A stretch of DNA of 64,000 bases from Devosia enhydra (GCF_900119845.1 NZ_FPKU01000001.1:186001-250000); one strand, 5' to 3'; positions 17,258 through 27,135 are shown, numbered from the stretch's first letter. Numbers and translations: made by a program. Notes: a model not told the origin generated them from the letters alone.

Positions 17258-18261
17258 CAGGCGGTCAGCCTGTGGGCCATGCGGATGGCGGCCAGCATCG
17301 AGGCGCTCGACGCCTTGCCGGTGCCAGCGAGATCGAAGGCCGTGCCATGATCGGGCGAGGTGCGCACGATGGGCAGGCCCAGCGTGATGTTGACGGCCGC
17401 ATCGAAGGCGACGGTCTTGATCGGGATCAGCGCCTGATCGTGATACATCGCGATCACCGCATCGAACTGCCGCCAGCGCGGCAGGTGAAAGAGCGTGTCG
17501 GCGGGCAGGGGGCCGGTGACGTCGAGCCCCTCGCGCTGCAGATTGACGATCGCCGGCCCGATGATGCGCTGCTCCTCGGTGCCCATGGAGCCGTCCTCCC
17601 CGGCATGCGGGTTGAGCCCGCTGAGCGCGAGGCGCGGCGTCTCGATGCCGAAGCGGGTGCGCAGATCATGGGCGACGGTGCGGCAGGTGGCCCCGATGAG
17701 CTCGGCGGTGACGAGGCCCGGCACGCTCGAGAGCGGCACGTGCACGGTCAGCGGCACGACGCGCAATTCGTCATGGGCCAGCATCATCACGCTCTGGCGC
17801 TGCGGCTGGTCGGGCCAGCAGAGGGCGGCGAGGAATTCGGTGTGTCCGGGATGGCGGAACCCGGCGGTATAGAGCACGGACTTCTGGATCGGCGCGGTGA
17901 CGACGCCGCGACAGGTGCCGCGCAGCGTCGCGAAGGTCGCCTGGCTGATCGCCTCGACCACTACATTGGCCGAGAGCGGGGTCGAATCACCGGGCTTGTC
18001 GGGCACAAGCCCTGCGATATCGGCGACGGGCAGGGCGTTCGGAAATGTCTCTGCGGCGGCGTCCGGCGCGGCGGCGACGAGCGCGATGTCGAGACCCAGT
18101 CGCTGCGCCCTTGCCCTCAGAAAATCGAGATGGCCATAAACGATGAAGGCCGGCAGGCCGTGTTGCTGGCGCTCGGCGTAAAGCCTGAGGATCAGGTCCG
18201 GCCCGATGCCGGCCGGCTCGCCCATGCTGACCGCGAGGGGCTTTGCACCGGTTGGGTTCAT
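17257..18261 (-). CDS. pdxA: 4-hydroxythreonine-4-phosphate dehydrogenase
   Basis: Oxidises 4-phosphohydroxy-L-threonine in pyridoxal phosphate synthesis. The 334-residue product begins with the family signature GEPAGIGPD and carries the three metal-binding His sites: [18 protein letters not shown] and [10 protein letters not shown]. The start ATG 18261 is fixed by alignment of [18 protein letters not shown]. The longer open frame upstream overlaps surA and is not coding. It lies between surA and rsmA as in many proteobacteria. Confidence 0.96.
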   Translation of the reverse strand: MNPTGAKPLAVSMGEPAGIGPDLILRLYAERQQHGLPAFIVYGHLDFLRARAQRLGLDIALVAAAPDAAAETFPNALPVADIAGLVPDKPGDSTPLSANVVVEAISQATFATLRGTCRGVVTAPIQKSVLYTAGFRHPGHTEFLAALCWPDQPQRQSVMMLAHDELRVVPLTVHVPLSSVPGLVTAELIGATCRTVAHDLRTRFGIETPRLALSGLNPHAGEDGSMGTEEQRIIGPAIVNLQREGLDVTGPLPADTLFHLPRWRQFDAVIAMYHDQALIPIKTVAFDAAVNITLGLPIVRTSPDHGTAFDLAGTGKASSASMLAAIRMAHRLTA

Positions 18262-18287
18262 CGTCGCTTGGTCCCCTTGCTCATGCT

Positions 18288-18326
18288 CGAAAAGCAATTG
18301 CCCCGGAAGCGATGTCCGGGGCAATC
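18288..18326 (-). terminator. Hairpin between surA and pdxA
   Basis: On the minus strand TTGCCCCGG and CCGGGGCAA pair perfectly (9 bp) around a 9-base loop, followed by TTGCTTTTC. The T run is interrupted, so this may attenuate transcription instead of stopping it, setting pdxA-rsmA lower than surA. Confidence 0.5.
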
Positions 18327-18347
18327 GAAAAGCGTCGGCGCGACGGC

Positions 18348-19244
18348 TCAGTGGTAGACGATGCGGGCCTGCTTCTTGAGGTCGGCCATGTATTTTTCGG
18401 CCTCGCCCTTGAGCTGCTCGCTGCCCACTTCCTGGCGCAGATTGTTCTTGATGAAGGTGGTGTCCTCGGCGACCGTCTTGGCGCAGACGGCCAGCATCGA
18501 AACGCCGCTCTCGGTGGTGCGCGGCTTGGTGATGCCGCCGACATTGAGGCCCGCCAGTTCCTTGGCGAGCGCCTCGGGCAGCTGCGTGGCGTGGCGGCGG
18601 CCCATGTCGAGCACGGCGGCATCGCGGAAGTTCAGCGAGGTCTGCACCGCCGTATCGCAACCCTTGTAGGCCGAGCGATAGCGGTTGGCCTCCGAGGTGC
18701 GGCCCGAGGCCTGGCCCGGCGTGCCCACGAAGATCACTTCCTTGAGGATATAGTCGAAGCTGTTGGCGGCGTTGACGCGCTGCTCGGCCCGCTTGTCGAG
18801 CTCGAGATCGGAGATTTGCACGCGCGGGATGATGGCGGCCTGCGTCACCTGTCCCCAGGCGATATTGGCGCGCAGCCGGTCTTCCAGCGTCGATTTCGGC
18901 ACGCCGCGGCTGGAGAGGATCTTGAGCAGATTGTCGTAGCTCTGGCGAATGTTGCGCGCCACGTTGACCATGGCGTCATTGACCTGCTTGTCGGTCACCT
19001 CGATGCCCAGCCGCTTGGCTTCCTGCAGCATGATGGCTTCGTTCACCAGCTCGTCGCGCGCCGCGGTCTGCCCGCTCTTGCCCTCGAGCTCGAACAGCTT
19101 GAGACGCTGCGATATCTGCACATCGGTGATGGCGCTGCCATTGACCGATACCTTGACGGTTGCGGCAAGGGCGGCCGTAACCGGAGCGGCCGCCAAGGCC
19201 ACGGCGATGAACAGTCCCAGTGCCAGGCGTTTCATGTCAGTCAT
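18348..19244 (-). CDS. surA: SurA-like periplasmic chaperone / peptidylprolyl isomerase
   Basis: Escorts unfolded outer-membrane proteins through the periplasm. The 298-residue product has a signal peptide (LALGLFIAVALAAAPVTAALA), a SurA N-terminal domain (about 30-160, VNGSAITDVQISQRLKLFE) and one parvulin-like domain (about 160-260). E. coli SurA has about 430 residues and two parvulin domains, so this is the short alphaproteobacterial form. It directly follows lptD, one of SurA's best-known clients. The start could be the ATG at 19244 or 19235. Confidence 0.88.
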   Translation of the reverse strand: MTDMKRLALGLFIAVALAAAPVTAALAATVKVSVNGSAITDVQISQRLKLFELEGKSGQTAARDELVNEAIMLQEAKRLGIEVTDKQVNDAMVNVARNIRQSYDNLLKILSSRGVPKSTLEDRLRANIAWGQVTQAAIIPRVQISDLELDKRAEQRVNAANSFDYILKEVIFVGTPGQASGRTSEANRYRSAYKGCDTAVQTSLNFRDAAVLDMGRRHATQLPEALAKELAGLNVGGITKPRTTESGVSMLAVCAKTVAEDTTFIKNNLRQEVGSEQLKGEAEKYMADLKKQARIVYH

Positions 19245-19370
19245 CCGTTTCTAGTGCCCCGATGCGGGGCCATGTTGGCAACAAATGCGGCCAAATTCGG
19301 TGTCGATGCACCGCAGGCCGCCTTCGTGGTCGATCACAGTGCTTATCACCCCGGCCTCGCGCCGCAAGGC

Positions 19371-21650
19371 TCAGAAGGCGAATTCGCCCGCCGGACCCTT
19401 CAACTTGAAGACAACGCCCGCCTCGAAGGCGGTGGGGGTGGCCTTGGTGTTGAGCCCGTAGACGAGGAAGCCATCGTCATAGACCGCCCCGGCGCGGGCT
19501 TCGAGCCATGTGCTGTTGGCGATATCCCAGCCGACCGAACCGGTGAGGCGCCAGTAATCGTCGAGCGGAATGCCGAGCCGGCCGATGACCTCGTGCTTGT
19601 CGGTGAGCACGCCCAGCGCGGCCTCGGCGGGGAGGTAGACATAGTCCGCCCCGAGGGTCCAGCCATCCTGGGCGAAAGCGACAGCAAGCGCGGCGCGCGC
19701 CACCGAGAGATCGCTTGTATCCACCTGCAGCTTGGCGCCGCCCGAGATCGGACCCAGCGCACCCTTGGCGCCCAGCACGGCATAGGAGGCCGCGTCCCCG
19801 AGGCCCGTCGCCGCGCCGGTCTGGGCATGATCGGCGATGCCGAGCCCGTTGACCCCGGCGAGATGGAAGCTCTGCCCGGCCATGAGCTCGATCCAGCCGC
19901 CATTGGCAAAGCTCGCTTGGTAGCGGCCGCCGATATTGGCGCGCAGCCCGGTCTCCTGCCGGTCGCTTCCCGAAAAGCGATTGTAGGAGAAGAGGTTGGT
20001 GTCATCGAGCACGAAGCTCTGGGCATTGTCATTGGTGATGCCCACCGCCGTCTCGTCGCTGCCGCGATAGACCAGCTGCGCGATGGGTTCGAGAAGGTGC
20101 GAATCAAGCCCGGCATGGGCAATCAGCGGCCAGCGCACATCGATCGCCGCGATCGGGGTTGCGCTCAGCAGCGACCCGTCGGCGGGTGCGGAGGCTTCGC
20201 TGCTGTCGCCCTGATACATCGCGGCATCGGCGCGCAGGCCCAGATAGGGCGTGACCAGAACGCCGGCGGGCGCGATGAACTGCTTCTGCCAGGCCGCTTC
20301 GACGCTCAGATGGGTCTTTTCGCCCTCGAGCCCGAAGACGTAGTCGACCGCGCCACGGCTGGTGGCCTGGTCGGCCTCACGCCGGACATTGATGAGGCTC
20401 GAGCGCACTTCGAGCCGGCCCATGTCGTTGCCGAGCTCGGTGATGGTCTCGTAGCGCGCATTGGGCAGGGTGGTCGCCTGCTGGTTCTGGGCGGATTCGC
20501 TGACATTGCCCAGTTGCAGGAAGTCCTGCACCCGCACATCGGCGAAATGGTCGGCGCTCACATGGGTGGCGTAGACCTCGTTGACGATGCTCGAGGCGTC
20601 GGTGATGTCGTAGTCGCCGAGATAGGCAGCGTCGGTAAAGGCTGTGTACGACCAGCCGGCCGTCCAGGTCTTGACCGGCGTGAACTTGCCCGTGCTGCGG
20701 ATCGCCCCGCGCCAGTCGGTATTGCCCACCCCGCTGAAGGCCGATGGATCGAGCTGGTAGATGCCCGAGCCCGACACCTCGAATTCGCCATAGCCGGGCA
20801 CCCGCTGGGTCCATTCGGCACCCATCCAGAAGCCCTGCCGCGACATGAGGGTGGGCAGCAGCAGCACCTCGGCATTTTCATCGATGGCGAGGAAATAGGG
20901 CACGGTGAGCTCGACGCCGCGCGTGCCGGAATAGTCTAGGCCGGGCAGGCGGAAGCCGGTACGGCGTGGCTGGCTGGGATCGGGCAGCGACAGCCAGGGC
21001 AGCCAGGCGACCGGGATGCCGAGCAGTTCGAGCGAAGGCTGCTCCATCTCGACCACGCCGCGCTCCTTGAAGCGGGTCATCTCGGCGGCCTTGACCTGCC
21101 AGCCGATGCGGCGCCCCTTGGTATCGATGCAGAGCCCGCAGGGCGAATAGGTCGCCTCGGTCAGGATGGTCTCGAGCTCGCTCTGGTGGTCGGCATTGTC
21201 GGCGGTGATGATCGAGCCGTCTTCGTTGACCAGCGTCATCGCCCTGATGGTGGCGCGCTTCATCTCGCCTGCGACCACGATCTCGTCGCCGATATAGACG
21301 GTGCCCTGCGGGTCGCGCACCACGGCGCGCCCGGTGAGCCGCATCTCGCCGGTGCGCTGGTTGTAGACCAGCCGGTCGCCGGTCAGGTCATAGCCCGAAT
21401 AGCGCATCGCCACATTGCCCGAGGCGGTGATGATGTCGGCCACCCCGTCATAGGAGAGCATGTCGGCTTCCACCGCCGCCTGCCCGCCCGGGGCGGGGGG
21501 CACGCGATCGAAGAAGCCCGGCGGCAGCAATTGCGCCAGGGCGGGGGATGCCGTCATCGTCGCGGCAGCCGCGACCGACAGCATCAGGGCCATGAGGCCC
21601 GTCAGCGAACGCTGTGACAACGCAGAACTCCTGTCACGCCGCCTGATCAT
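19371..21650 (-). CDS. lptD: LPS-assembly outer-membrane protein LptD
   Basis: Outer-membrane beta-barrel that inserts lipopolysaccharide into the outer leaflet. The 759-residue protein has a signal peptide ending near SPALAQ and an N-terminal OstA/LptA-like jelly-roll (about 55-200, ADMLSYDGVADIITASGNV). The LptD barrel runs to the C-terminus and closes with a Phe (GEFAF) as barrel proteins do. Its start overlaps the lptG stop by four bases. It belongs with lptF and lptG in one operon, although the alphaproteobacterial lipopolysaccharide exporter also needs lptA, B, C and E from elsewhere. Confidence 0.95.
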   Translation of the reverse strand: MIRRRDRSSALSQRSLTGLMALMLSVAAAATMTASPALAQLLPPGFFDRVPPAPGGQAAVEADMLSYDGVADIITASGNVAMRYSGYDLTGDRLVYNQRTGEMRLTGRAVVRDPQGTVYIGDEIVVAGEMKRATIRAMTLVNEDGSIITADNADHQSELETILTEATYSPCGLCIDTKGRRIGWQVKAAEMTRFKERGVVEMEQPSLELLGIPVAWLPWLSLPDPSQPRRTGFRLPGLDYSGTRGVELTVPYFLAIDENAEVLLLPTLMSRQGFWMGAEWTQRVPGYGEFEVSGSGIYQLDPSAFSGVGNTDWRGAIRSTGKFTPVKTWTAGWSYTAFTDAAYLGDYDITDASSIVNEVYATHVSADHFADVRVQDFLQLGNVSESAQNQQATTLPNARYETITELGNDMGRLEVRSSLINVRREADQATSRGAVDYVFGLEGEKTHLSVEAAWQKQFIAPAGVLVTPYLGLRADAAMYQGDSSEASAPADGSLLSATPIAAIDVRWPLIAHAGLDSHLLEPIAQLVYRGSDETAVGITNDNAQSFVLDDTNLFSYNRFSGSDRQETGLRANIGGRYQASFANGGWIELMAGQSFHLAGVNGLGIADHAQTGAATGLGDAASYAVLGAKGALGPISGGAKLQVDTSDLSVARAALAVAFAQDGWTLGADYVYLPAEAALGVLTDKHEVIGRLGIPLDDYWRLTGSVGWDIANSTWLEARAGAVYDDGFLVYGLNTKATPTAFEAGVVFKLKGPAGEFAF

Positions 21651-22720
21651 CGTGCGCGCCCGTCTTCCTTGTGAAGCAGGATCGTCAACCCGATGACGAT
21701 CGCAACCCCCGCCGGTCCAACCGCAGCCAGGAGAGGATCGAGCACACCTGCCGATCCCGCCCTGTCGGCCATCTCGGTGATCACGAAAACCACAAAGCCG
21801 AGCACGACGCCATACAATACGGCTGCGCCATATTTATTGGTCCTTCGATAACCGGCGGTAAATGCGAAGGCAATGAGCAGTGATCCGGCAAGCAGAACCG
21901 GCAAGGATAAAAGTCGCATCAGCCGCGTGGCCATGGCGCTGCGCAGTTGCGGATCGGTGATCTGGGTCGAGAGCATGCCCGAAAGCTCGAAGATCGTCAG
22001 ATCCTGGGTCGAGGCGAACTTGGCCAGCATGTCGGCCGGCGTGGTCGTGGTGGGCACGGCCAGATCGCTGACGGTCTGGGGCTGGCTGCCGGCGCGGTGA
22101 AGGGTGGCTGTTTTAAAGAGCCATGCCCCATCGACGAGCCGCGCATGCGGCGCTGTGATGCGATCGGCCAGGTTTCCCGAGCGGGTAAAGACGCTCACCT
22201 CTTCGACCTCGAGCCCCGAACGATGCGGCCGCGCGGCCGAAAGCACATAGCTCAGCCCCTCGGCCCGCTGCTCGAGCCACAAGGTGCCATTGGCGCTGAT
22301 GGCGCCGGTATCCTGCGGCAGGCTGAGGGAGAGGGCGCGATTGACCTGCACGGTCACGACATCGACATAGACCGCGATGGCGATGCCGAAGATCGCCGTG
22401 GCCAGAAGCGGCCAGCGCAGCACCGTCCAGATCGAGATGCCGGTGGCGCGGATCACCGTCAGCTCGCGCCGCGCCTGCAGGTCGAGAAGCCCGATGATCG
22501 CCCCGATCAGCACCGTCACCGAGAGCGTGCGGATCGACCAGCGCGCCGCCGAGGTCGCGATGGCAAGAATCGCCATCGGCGCCCCGCCGATGCGGCTCAA
22601 CTGCTCGAAGCGCCAAGTGTCGAGCGATTCGGCGAGCGCCACGAGCCCGTAGATCACCGCGATGGTAACCCCGATGCGGCTTGCGAGGCGCTTGAGCACC
22701 AGCCAGTCGATGCGGCTCAT
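21647..22720 (-). CDS. lptG: LPS export ABC transporter permease LptG
   Basis: One of the two membrane subunits of the LptB2FG extractor, which pulls lipopolysaccharide from the inner membrane. The 357-residue product (start MSRIDWLVLKRLASRIG at 22720) has three N-terminal membrane spans, a periplasmic beta-jellyroll (about 130-260) and three C-terminal spans, as is typical for the YjgP/YjgQ family. It overlaps lptF (ATGA, 22717-22720) and lptD (21647-21650) by four bases each. Confidence 0.95.
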   Translation of the reverse strand: MSRIDWLVLKRLASRIGVTIAVIYGLVALAESLDTWRFEQLSRIGGAPMAILAIATSAARWSIRTLSVTVLIGAIIGLLDLQARRELTVIRATGISIWTVLRWPLLATAIFGIAIAVYVDVVTVQVNRALSLSLPQDTGAISANGTLWLEQRAEGLSYVLSAARPHRSGLEVEEVSVFTRSGNLADRITAPHARLVDGAWLFKTATLHRAGSQPQTVSDLAVPTTTTPADMLAKFASTQDLTIFELSGMLSTQITDPQLRSAMATRLMRLLSLPVLLAGSLLIAFAFTAGYRRTNKYGAAVLYGVVLGFVVFVITEMADRAGSAGVLDPLLAAVGPAGVAIVIGLTILLHKEDGRAR

Positions 22721-23805
22721 GGGGCGCTCCGCTTCAAGCGCATCGGGCGCAGCAGCTGGAGCTTCCACACCCACATGCAGATGGCGACGAGCAGCAGCAC
22801 GAGGCTGCCCGAAAACGCATCCCACGGGCGGGGCACGGGCAAAACCATGTTGAGCCCGCGCTCGAAAAAGGCGAGCAGCAGGATGCCGATTTCGAGCGGC
22901 AGCTGTCGCCGTGTCCGCCGTCCATGCGGAAAGGCGGCGATCGCCCCGGCCAGTAGCCCGAGCCCGATGACCCGCAGCGCCTCGGCCGAGCGCCGAAAGA
23001 TTGCTTCGACCGCCGCCGGGCTCAGCCCGCCGTTGGCGGATGCGGCGGCCAGAAGGGCAGGGGTTGCGGTTTCGGCCACAAGGTCGCGGTCTTCTACCGC
23101 GCCGGTCAGCCGGTCCACCGCCATATCGTAGCGATCGAAGGCGACCTCGGAATATTGCCCGGTCGCCGTCATGTATTGCAGCTTGCCCTCGCGCAATTGC
23201 AGCACGTAGCCGTCCTCGTCCATGCCCACGGTCGCCTGCGCGGCCACATAGGTGCGCCGCTGCTCGGGCGAGCGCGCATCGTCGGCAAAGAAATCGGTGA
23301 TCTCGCCATTTCCGGCCCGCCCGCCGATCACGACGGTGACCCCCGGCGCCACTTCGACGAATCGGTTGGGCAGCAAGGTCCGCCCCACGAGATCGGCCGC
23401 GATGGCCGCCGACCATTCGTTGATGTTGCGATTGGCGACGGGCTCGAAGATGTGGGTGAGCACGAGGACCCCCAGCGCCCCGCCGCCTATGGTCATCAGC
23501 AGCGCCTGGAGCAGCGCCGGCACCCGGGCGCTGGCGTGGATGATGTGCAGCTCGTGGCTCGCCTGGAGGCCGCGCAGCGCCCGCCCGATGCCGATGCCGA
23601 GACAGACATAGAAGAAGACGATCATCAACGGCGGCAGGGCCAGCGTCGCCTGTCCCAGGAGCGTCAGGATGTTCTGTCCGCGCACCGCCACGAGATCGAA
23701 GATGCGCAGGCACTGGATGAGGTACAAAAGGAAGATCGCCACGGCGAAAAGCTGCGCCGTGTCGCTGGCAAAGAGCCGGGCGAGATAGAGCGGCAGGCGC
23801 TTCAC
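22717..23805 (-). CDS. lptF: LPS export ABC transporter permease LptF
   Basis: Partner of LptG, 362 residues, with the same plan of spans, beta-jellyroll and spans. The N-terminal MKRLPLYLARLFASDTAQLFAVAIFLL and the coupling-helix region ASHELHIIHASARVPALL are visible. It is the first gene of the lptF-lptG-lptD-surA-pdxA-rsmA operon and is divergent from pepA across a 239-base gap that should hold both promoters. Confidence 0.95.
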   Translation of the reverse strand: MKRLPLYLARLFASDTAQLFAVAIFLLYLIQCLRIFDLVAVRGQNILTLLGQATLALPPLMIVFFYVCLGIGIGRALRGLQASHELHIIHASARVPALLQALLMTIGGGALGVLVLTHIFEPVANRNINEWSAAIAADLVGRTLLPNRFVEVAPGVTVVIGGRAGNGEITDFFADDARSPEQRRTYVAAQATVGMDEDGYVLQLREGKLQYMTATGQYSEVAFDRYDMAVDRLTGAVEDRDLVAETATPALLAAASANGGLSPAAVEAIFRRSAEALRVIGLGLLAGAIAAFPHGRRTRRQLPLEIGILLLAFFERGLNMVLPVPRPWDAFSGSLVLLLVAICMWVWKLQLLRPMRLKRSAP

Positions 23806-24044
23806 GCACCGGCTCCGGGCGCGCCGCGCCGAATTGCCCTCTGACTGAACCCCGCCATCGCCCGCCTGCTGCCCGTTGGAGCGGCAGCATCGGCATCTGC
23901 GGATGGGAATTCAACCCATGCCGACGCCCCGTCCACGCATCGCTTGAAACTGTTGCGGGATTGACGCGGCCAATATTTGCACCAAGTGTTGCAGGGCGCC
24001 GCCCGTCTCCCTCCGCGGCATCCCCAGCAAGGCAAAATCCGAAG

Positions 24045-25547
24045 ATGGCCCAGACACTTTCACTCGCCCTCGCTCCTGTCGCAATTCCGGCCGAGGGCGC
24101 GCTGGTGCTTTACGTCGGCGAGGAGCGCGCGCCCGAGGGCCGGGCCGCAGCGATCTGGGCCGAGACCGGGCTCGACTGGGCGAAGGTCGTCGCCGCCTCA
24201 GGCTTCAAGGGCCGCCAGGGCCAGGTGATCGACATCGTCGCCCCGCATGGCCTTGCGGCGGACCGGCTCCTGATCCTGGGCAGCGGCAAGCCGGTTCAGG
24301 GCCAGCCCGACCCGACCGCGTGGAGCGATCGCGGTGGCTCGCTGATGGGCAAGCTGATGGCGGCGCGCATCGCCCGAGCCGCCGTGCTGCTCGAGGGGCC
24401 GGAAGCCGGCGCCCCGGCCATCGGCGAGATCGCCGCCGGCCTCAGGCTGCGGCATTATCGCTTCGACCGCTACCGCGCCGCCAAGCCCGATGCCGGCCCC
24501 GACGCCATGACGGTGACCCTGATGGTGCCCGAGGGCGCCGATCTTGCCGCGCTTCAGGCCGCGATCGATGATCGCATGGCGGTGGCCGAGGGCACGATCC
24601 TCGCGCGCGATCTCGTCAACGAGCCGGCCAATGTGCTGGGCCCGGTGGAATTTGCCGAAAAGGCCGCCGCGCTCGGCGACCTCGGTCTTCAGATCGAAGT
24701 GCTCGACGATGCCAGAATGCAGGCGCTGGGCATGAACGCGCTGCTCGCGGTGGCTCAGGGCTCGCGCCGGCCGGCCCGCATGGTGATCATGCAGTGGAAG
24801 GGTGGCGACCCCGGCGATGCGCCGCTGGCCTTTGTGGGCAAGGGCGTAACCTTCGACAGTGGCGGGCTCTCGATCAAGCCGGCCGCCAACATGGAGAACA
24901 TGAAGGGCGACATGGGCGGGGCCGCCGCCGTCACCGGGCTCATGCAGGCGCTCGCGACGCGCAAGGCGAGGGTCAATGCCGTTGGCGTCATCGGGCTCGT
25001 CGAGAACATGGCCGACGGCAATGCCTTCCGCCCCGGCGACATCATCCGCGCCATGTCGGGCACCACCATCGAGGTGATTTCCACCGATGCCGAAGGCCGC
25101 ATGGTGCTGGCCGACGCGCTCTGGCACACGCAGCAGGCGTTCAGGCCGCGCCTCGTCATCGATCTGGCGACGCTCACCGGCGCGGTCCTCGTTGCGCTAG
25201 GGCAGGAATATGCCGGGCTCTTTTCCAACGACAACACGTTGTCGGCCCAATTGGCGGCTGCCGGTCTTGCGTCGGGCGAGAAGGTCTGGCGCCTGCCGAT
25301 GGGTGCAAGCTACGACAAGATGATCGAAAGCCGCTTCGCCGATATCAAGAACACCGGCGGCCGCAATGCCGCCTCGATCACGGCGGCACAATTCCTTGCC
25401 CGTTTCGTCAAGGATGTGCCCTGGGCCCATCTCGATATTGCCGGCATGGCCTTTGCCGGCAGCAACAGCGAGACCAATACCAGCTGGGGTCCCGGTTTCG
25501 GCGTCGCGTTGCTGGACCGTTTCATCCGCGACAATTATGAAGGCTGA
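24045..25547 (+). CDS. pepA: Leucyl aminopeptidase
   Basis: Cytosolic M17 metallopeptidase that removes N-terminal residues. The 500-residue product has the two-metal site and signature: GKGVTFDSGGLSIKP, ENMKGDMGGAA, and the hallmark NTDAEGR variant STDAEGRMVLADAL. The K in GKGVTFD and R in DAEGR are the expected catalytic residues. The N-terminal macro-like domain covers about 1-160. ATG 24045 is chosen because MAQTLSLAL matches family N-termini. It starts a three-gene run with a membrane protein and holC. Confidence 0.96.
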   Translation: MAQTLSLALAPVAIPAEGALVLYVGEERAPEGRAAAIWAETGLDWAKVVAASGFKGRQGQVIDIVAPHGLAADRLLILGSGKPVQGQPDPTAWSDRGGSLMGKLMAARIARAAVLLEGPEAGAPAIGEIAAGLRLRHYRFDRYRAAKPDAGPDAMTVTLMVPEGADLAALQAAIDDRMAVAEGTILARDLVNEPANVLGPVEFAEKAAALGDLGLQIEVLDDARMQALGMNALLAVAQGSRRPARMVIMQWKGGDPGDAPLAFVGKGVTFDSGGLSIKPAANMENMKGDMGGAAAVTGLMQALATRKARVNAVGVIGLVENMADGNAFRPGDIIRAMSGTTIEVISTDAEGRMVLADALWHTQQAFRPRLVIDLATLTGAVLVALGQEYAGLFSNDNTLSAQLAAAGLASGEKVWRLPMGASYDKMIESRFADIKNTGGRNAASITAAQFLARFVKDVPWAHLDIAGMAFAGSNSETNTSWGPGFGVALLDRFIRDNYEG

Positions 25548-25593
25548 CCGGGGCAGCCTGCTTGGCTGCCGCAACCACAGGGGGTGAGGCCGG

Positions 25594-25887
25594 ATGGCGA
25601 TGCTGTTCTACGTTCTGGGCTGGATCGGCACCGGCCTCGGCGTGCTGATGACCGGCATCTCGATGGTCTCGACCATCATGGCCATCCGCTGGAGCGAGAG
25701 CAATCTGGGCTACGGGTTCGCGGAGCTGCTCATTCGCGCCGCTCCCGCGCTCTGGCTGATCCTGGGCGGCCTCTTTGTGCTCGCCATCGGCCGCATCCTC
25801 GCACGGCTCGACGAGATCGCCCTCAACACCGCTGTTCGGACGCTTGATGACGATCCCGGCTTCCCCGAGCGGGAGCCGGACTATTGA
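25594..25887 (+). CDS. Small two-span membrane protein between pepA and holC
   Basis: A 97-residue protein with two hydrophobic helices (about 3-30, FYVLGWIGTGLGVLMTGISM, and about 48-68, APALWLILGGLFVLAIGRI) and an acidic C-terminus. I do not recognise a family. It has a GGGGTGAGG ribosome-binding region and overlaps holC by four bases (TTGA, 25884-25887), which supports translation of both. Confidence 0.75.
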   Translation: MAMLFYVLGWIGTGLGVLMTGISMVSTIMAIRWSESNLGYGFAELLIRAAPALWLILGGLFVLAIGRILARLDEIALNTAVRTLDDDPGFPEREPDY

Positions 25888-26330
25888 CCGAAATCCTGTT
25901 TTACCATCTCGAGACGCGCCCGCTCGAAAAGGTGCTGCCCGTGCTGCTCGAAAAGACGCTCGAGCGCGGCTGGCGCGCGGTCGTCGAAACCGGCAGCCCG
26001 GACCGGGCGCGGCTGCTCGACGACCTGCTGTGGACCTGGCGCGACGAGAGTTTTCTGCCTCACGGGCTGGCGGGTGAGCCCAATGAAGCCCATCAACCGG
26101 TGCTGATCGCCACCGGGCCGGACAATGCCAATGGCGCCAATGTCAGGTTTTATGTCGACCGCGCCGTGCCGCGCGAGGGCGGGGCCTACCAGCGCATCGT
26201 CTTCATGTTCTCGGGCCACGATCCCGACGCCCTCGCCGAAGCCCGCGCCGCCTGGAAGGCACTGCGCGATGGCCACGACCTCACCTATTGGCAGCAGGAC
26301 GCCGAGGGACGCTGGGTCAAGAAGGCCTGA
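25884..26330 (+). CDS. holC: DNA polymerase III chi subunit
   Basis: Clamp-loader accessory subunit that links the polymerase III holoenzyme to SSB. The 148-residue product follows the HolC pattern: TEILFYHLETRPLEKVLPVLLEK, the WRAVV strand, LLDDLLWTWRDESFLPHG and the C-terminal WKALRDGHDLTYWQQD. It begins with TTG overlapping the previous stop codon. pepA-holC adjacency is a widely conserved arrangement. Confidence 0.93.
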   Translation: MTEILFYHLETRPLEKVLPVLLEKTLERGWRAVVETGSPDRARLLDDLLWTWRDESFLPHGLAGEPNEAHQPVLIATGPDNANGANVRFYVDRAVPREGGAYQRIVFMFSGHDPDALAEARAAWKALRDGHDLTYWQQDAEGRWVKKA

Positions 26331-26370
26331 GGGGGAGGCTCGTGCGCGCGCGGCAATACGCCAGTCTATC

Positions 26371-26452
26371 ATGTCGTCCCTGCAAAAGCAGTGACCTCTG
26401 TTTGCGAATGCGCGCCCGGTAAACGGAGATTCCTGCTTTGCGCAGGAATGAC
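26371..26452. repeat. Imperfect palindromic repeat element, copy 1
   Basis: TCGTCCCTGCAAAAGCAG near 26373 and TTCCTGCTTTGCGCAGGAAT near 26430 are the arms of a roughly 80-base imperfect palindrome downstream of holC. The same architecture and much of the sequence recur at 31685-31757. It resembles the small palindromic intergenic repeats of Hyphomicrobiales genomes. Confidence 0.7.
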
Positions 26453-26482
26453 GCCGAGCGCGCGTCGCCTCCCGAGGCAAAT

Positions 26483-26522
26483 CCACCCTCATCCTCGGCA
26501 AAGCCTAGCGGACGAGGGTGGG
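26483..26522 (-). repeat. Hairpin repeat downstream of ndk
   Basis: CCACCCTCATCC and GGACGAGGGTGG pair at 11 of 12 positions around a 16-base loop, just past the ndk stop on the minus strand. There is no T run, so it is called a repeat. It shares the CCTCATCCT word with the element at 30986-31110. Confidence 0.6.
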
Positions 26523-26530
26523 GCCGTGGC

Positions 26531-26953
26531 TTAGCCGACCAGTTCTTCGTCCTTGAAGAAATACTTGATTTCCTGGGCAGCGGTCTCGGGGGCATCCGAG
26601 CCGTGCACCGAGTTCTCGCCGACCGAGAGGGCGAAGAGCTTGCGGATGGTGCCTTCGGCGGCGTTGGCCGGGTTGGTGGCGCCCATGATCTCGCGGTTCT
26701 TGAGGATGGCGTTTTCGCCTTCCAGAACCTGCACGATCACCGGGGAGGCGATCATCTGCTCGACCAGCTCGCCAAAGAACGGGCGTTCCTTGTGGACGGC
26801 ATAAAAGCCCTCGGCCTGGGCGCGGGTCATGTGGATCTTCTTGAGCGCGATCGGGCGAAGGCCGTTCTCTTCGAACTTGGCGATGATCTGGCCCACGAGG
26901 TTGCGGCGAACCGCGTCCGGCTTGATGATGGAGAAGGTGCGTTCGATGGCCAT
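26531..26953 (-). CDS. ndk: Nucleoside diphosphate kinase
   Basis: Exchanges phosphate between nucleoside tri- and diphosphates through a phospho-His intermediate. The 140-residue product has [15 protein letters not shown] at the start and the family signature ending in [12 protein letters not shown], with the active-site His in that motif. The start at 26953 is set by family alignment. A longer open frame upstream is not coding. A candidate promoter lies at 27002-27030. Confidence 0.97.
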   Translation of the reverse strand: MAIERTFSIIKPDAVRRNLVGQIIAKFEENGLRPIALKKIHMTRAQAEGFYAVHKERPFFGELVEQMIASPVIVQVLEGENAILKNREIMGATNPANAAEGTIRKLFALSVGENSVHGSDAPETAAQEIKYFFKDEELVG

Positions 26954-27001
26954 GCCGTGCGTCCTTTTCGAGCGATGATGCTTTGGGTTGAAGGGTGGCG
27001 C

Positions 27002-27030
27002 CTTGTATCGTCGGGGCGTGACGGAGGCAA
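27002..27030 (-). promoter_or_regulatory. Candidate ndk promoter
   Basis: On the minus strand TTGCCT (27030-27025) and TACAAG (27007-27002) are 17 bases apart, giving a leader of about 40 bases before ndk. Confidence 0.45.
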
Positions 27031-27135
27031 GACGGCGGATTATCCTCGCATGGCGTTGTCTCGCCCCAAGGTATTTGCCACCCTGGGCGTCGAACCGCAG
27101 GCAAGCCCGAAGACAGGGCTCGATCGGGGAACTCC

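Noticed and set aside
18243-20939. An open frame of 898 codons on the plus strand over surA and lptD.
   Set aside because: It lies antisense to two clear genes with family motifs. High-GC DNA often leaves such long frames open. The product has no domain and is rich in Arg, Gly and His, as mirror frames are.
25549-25570. A GGCAGCC/GGCTGCC hairpin after pepA.
   Set aside because: No T run follows and the next gene is close and co-directional, so it is not called a terminator.
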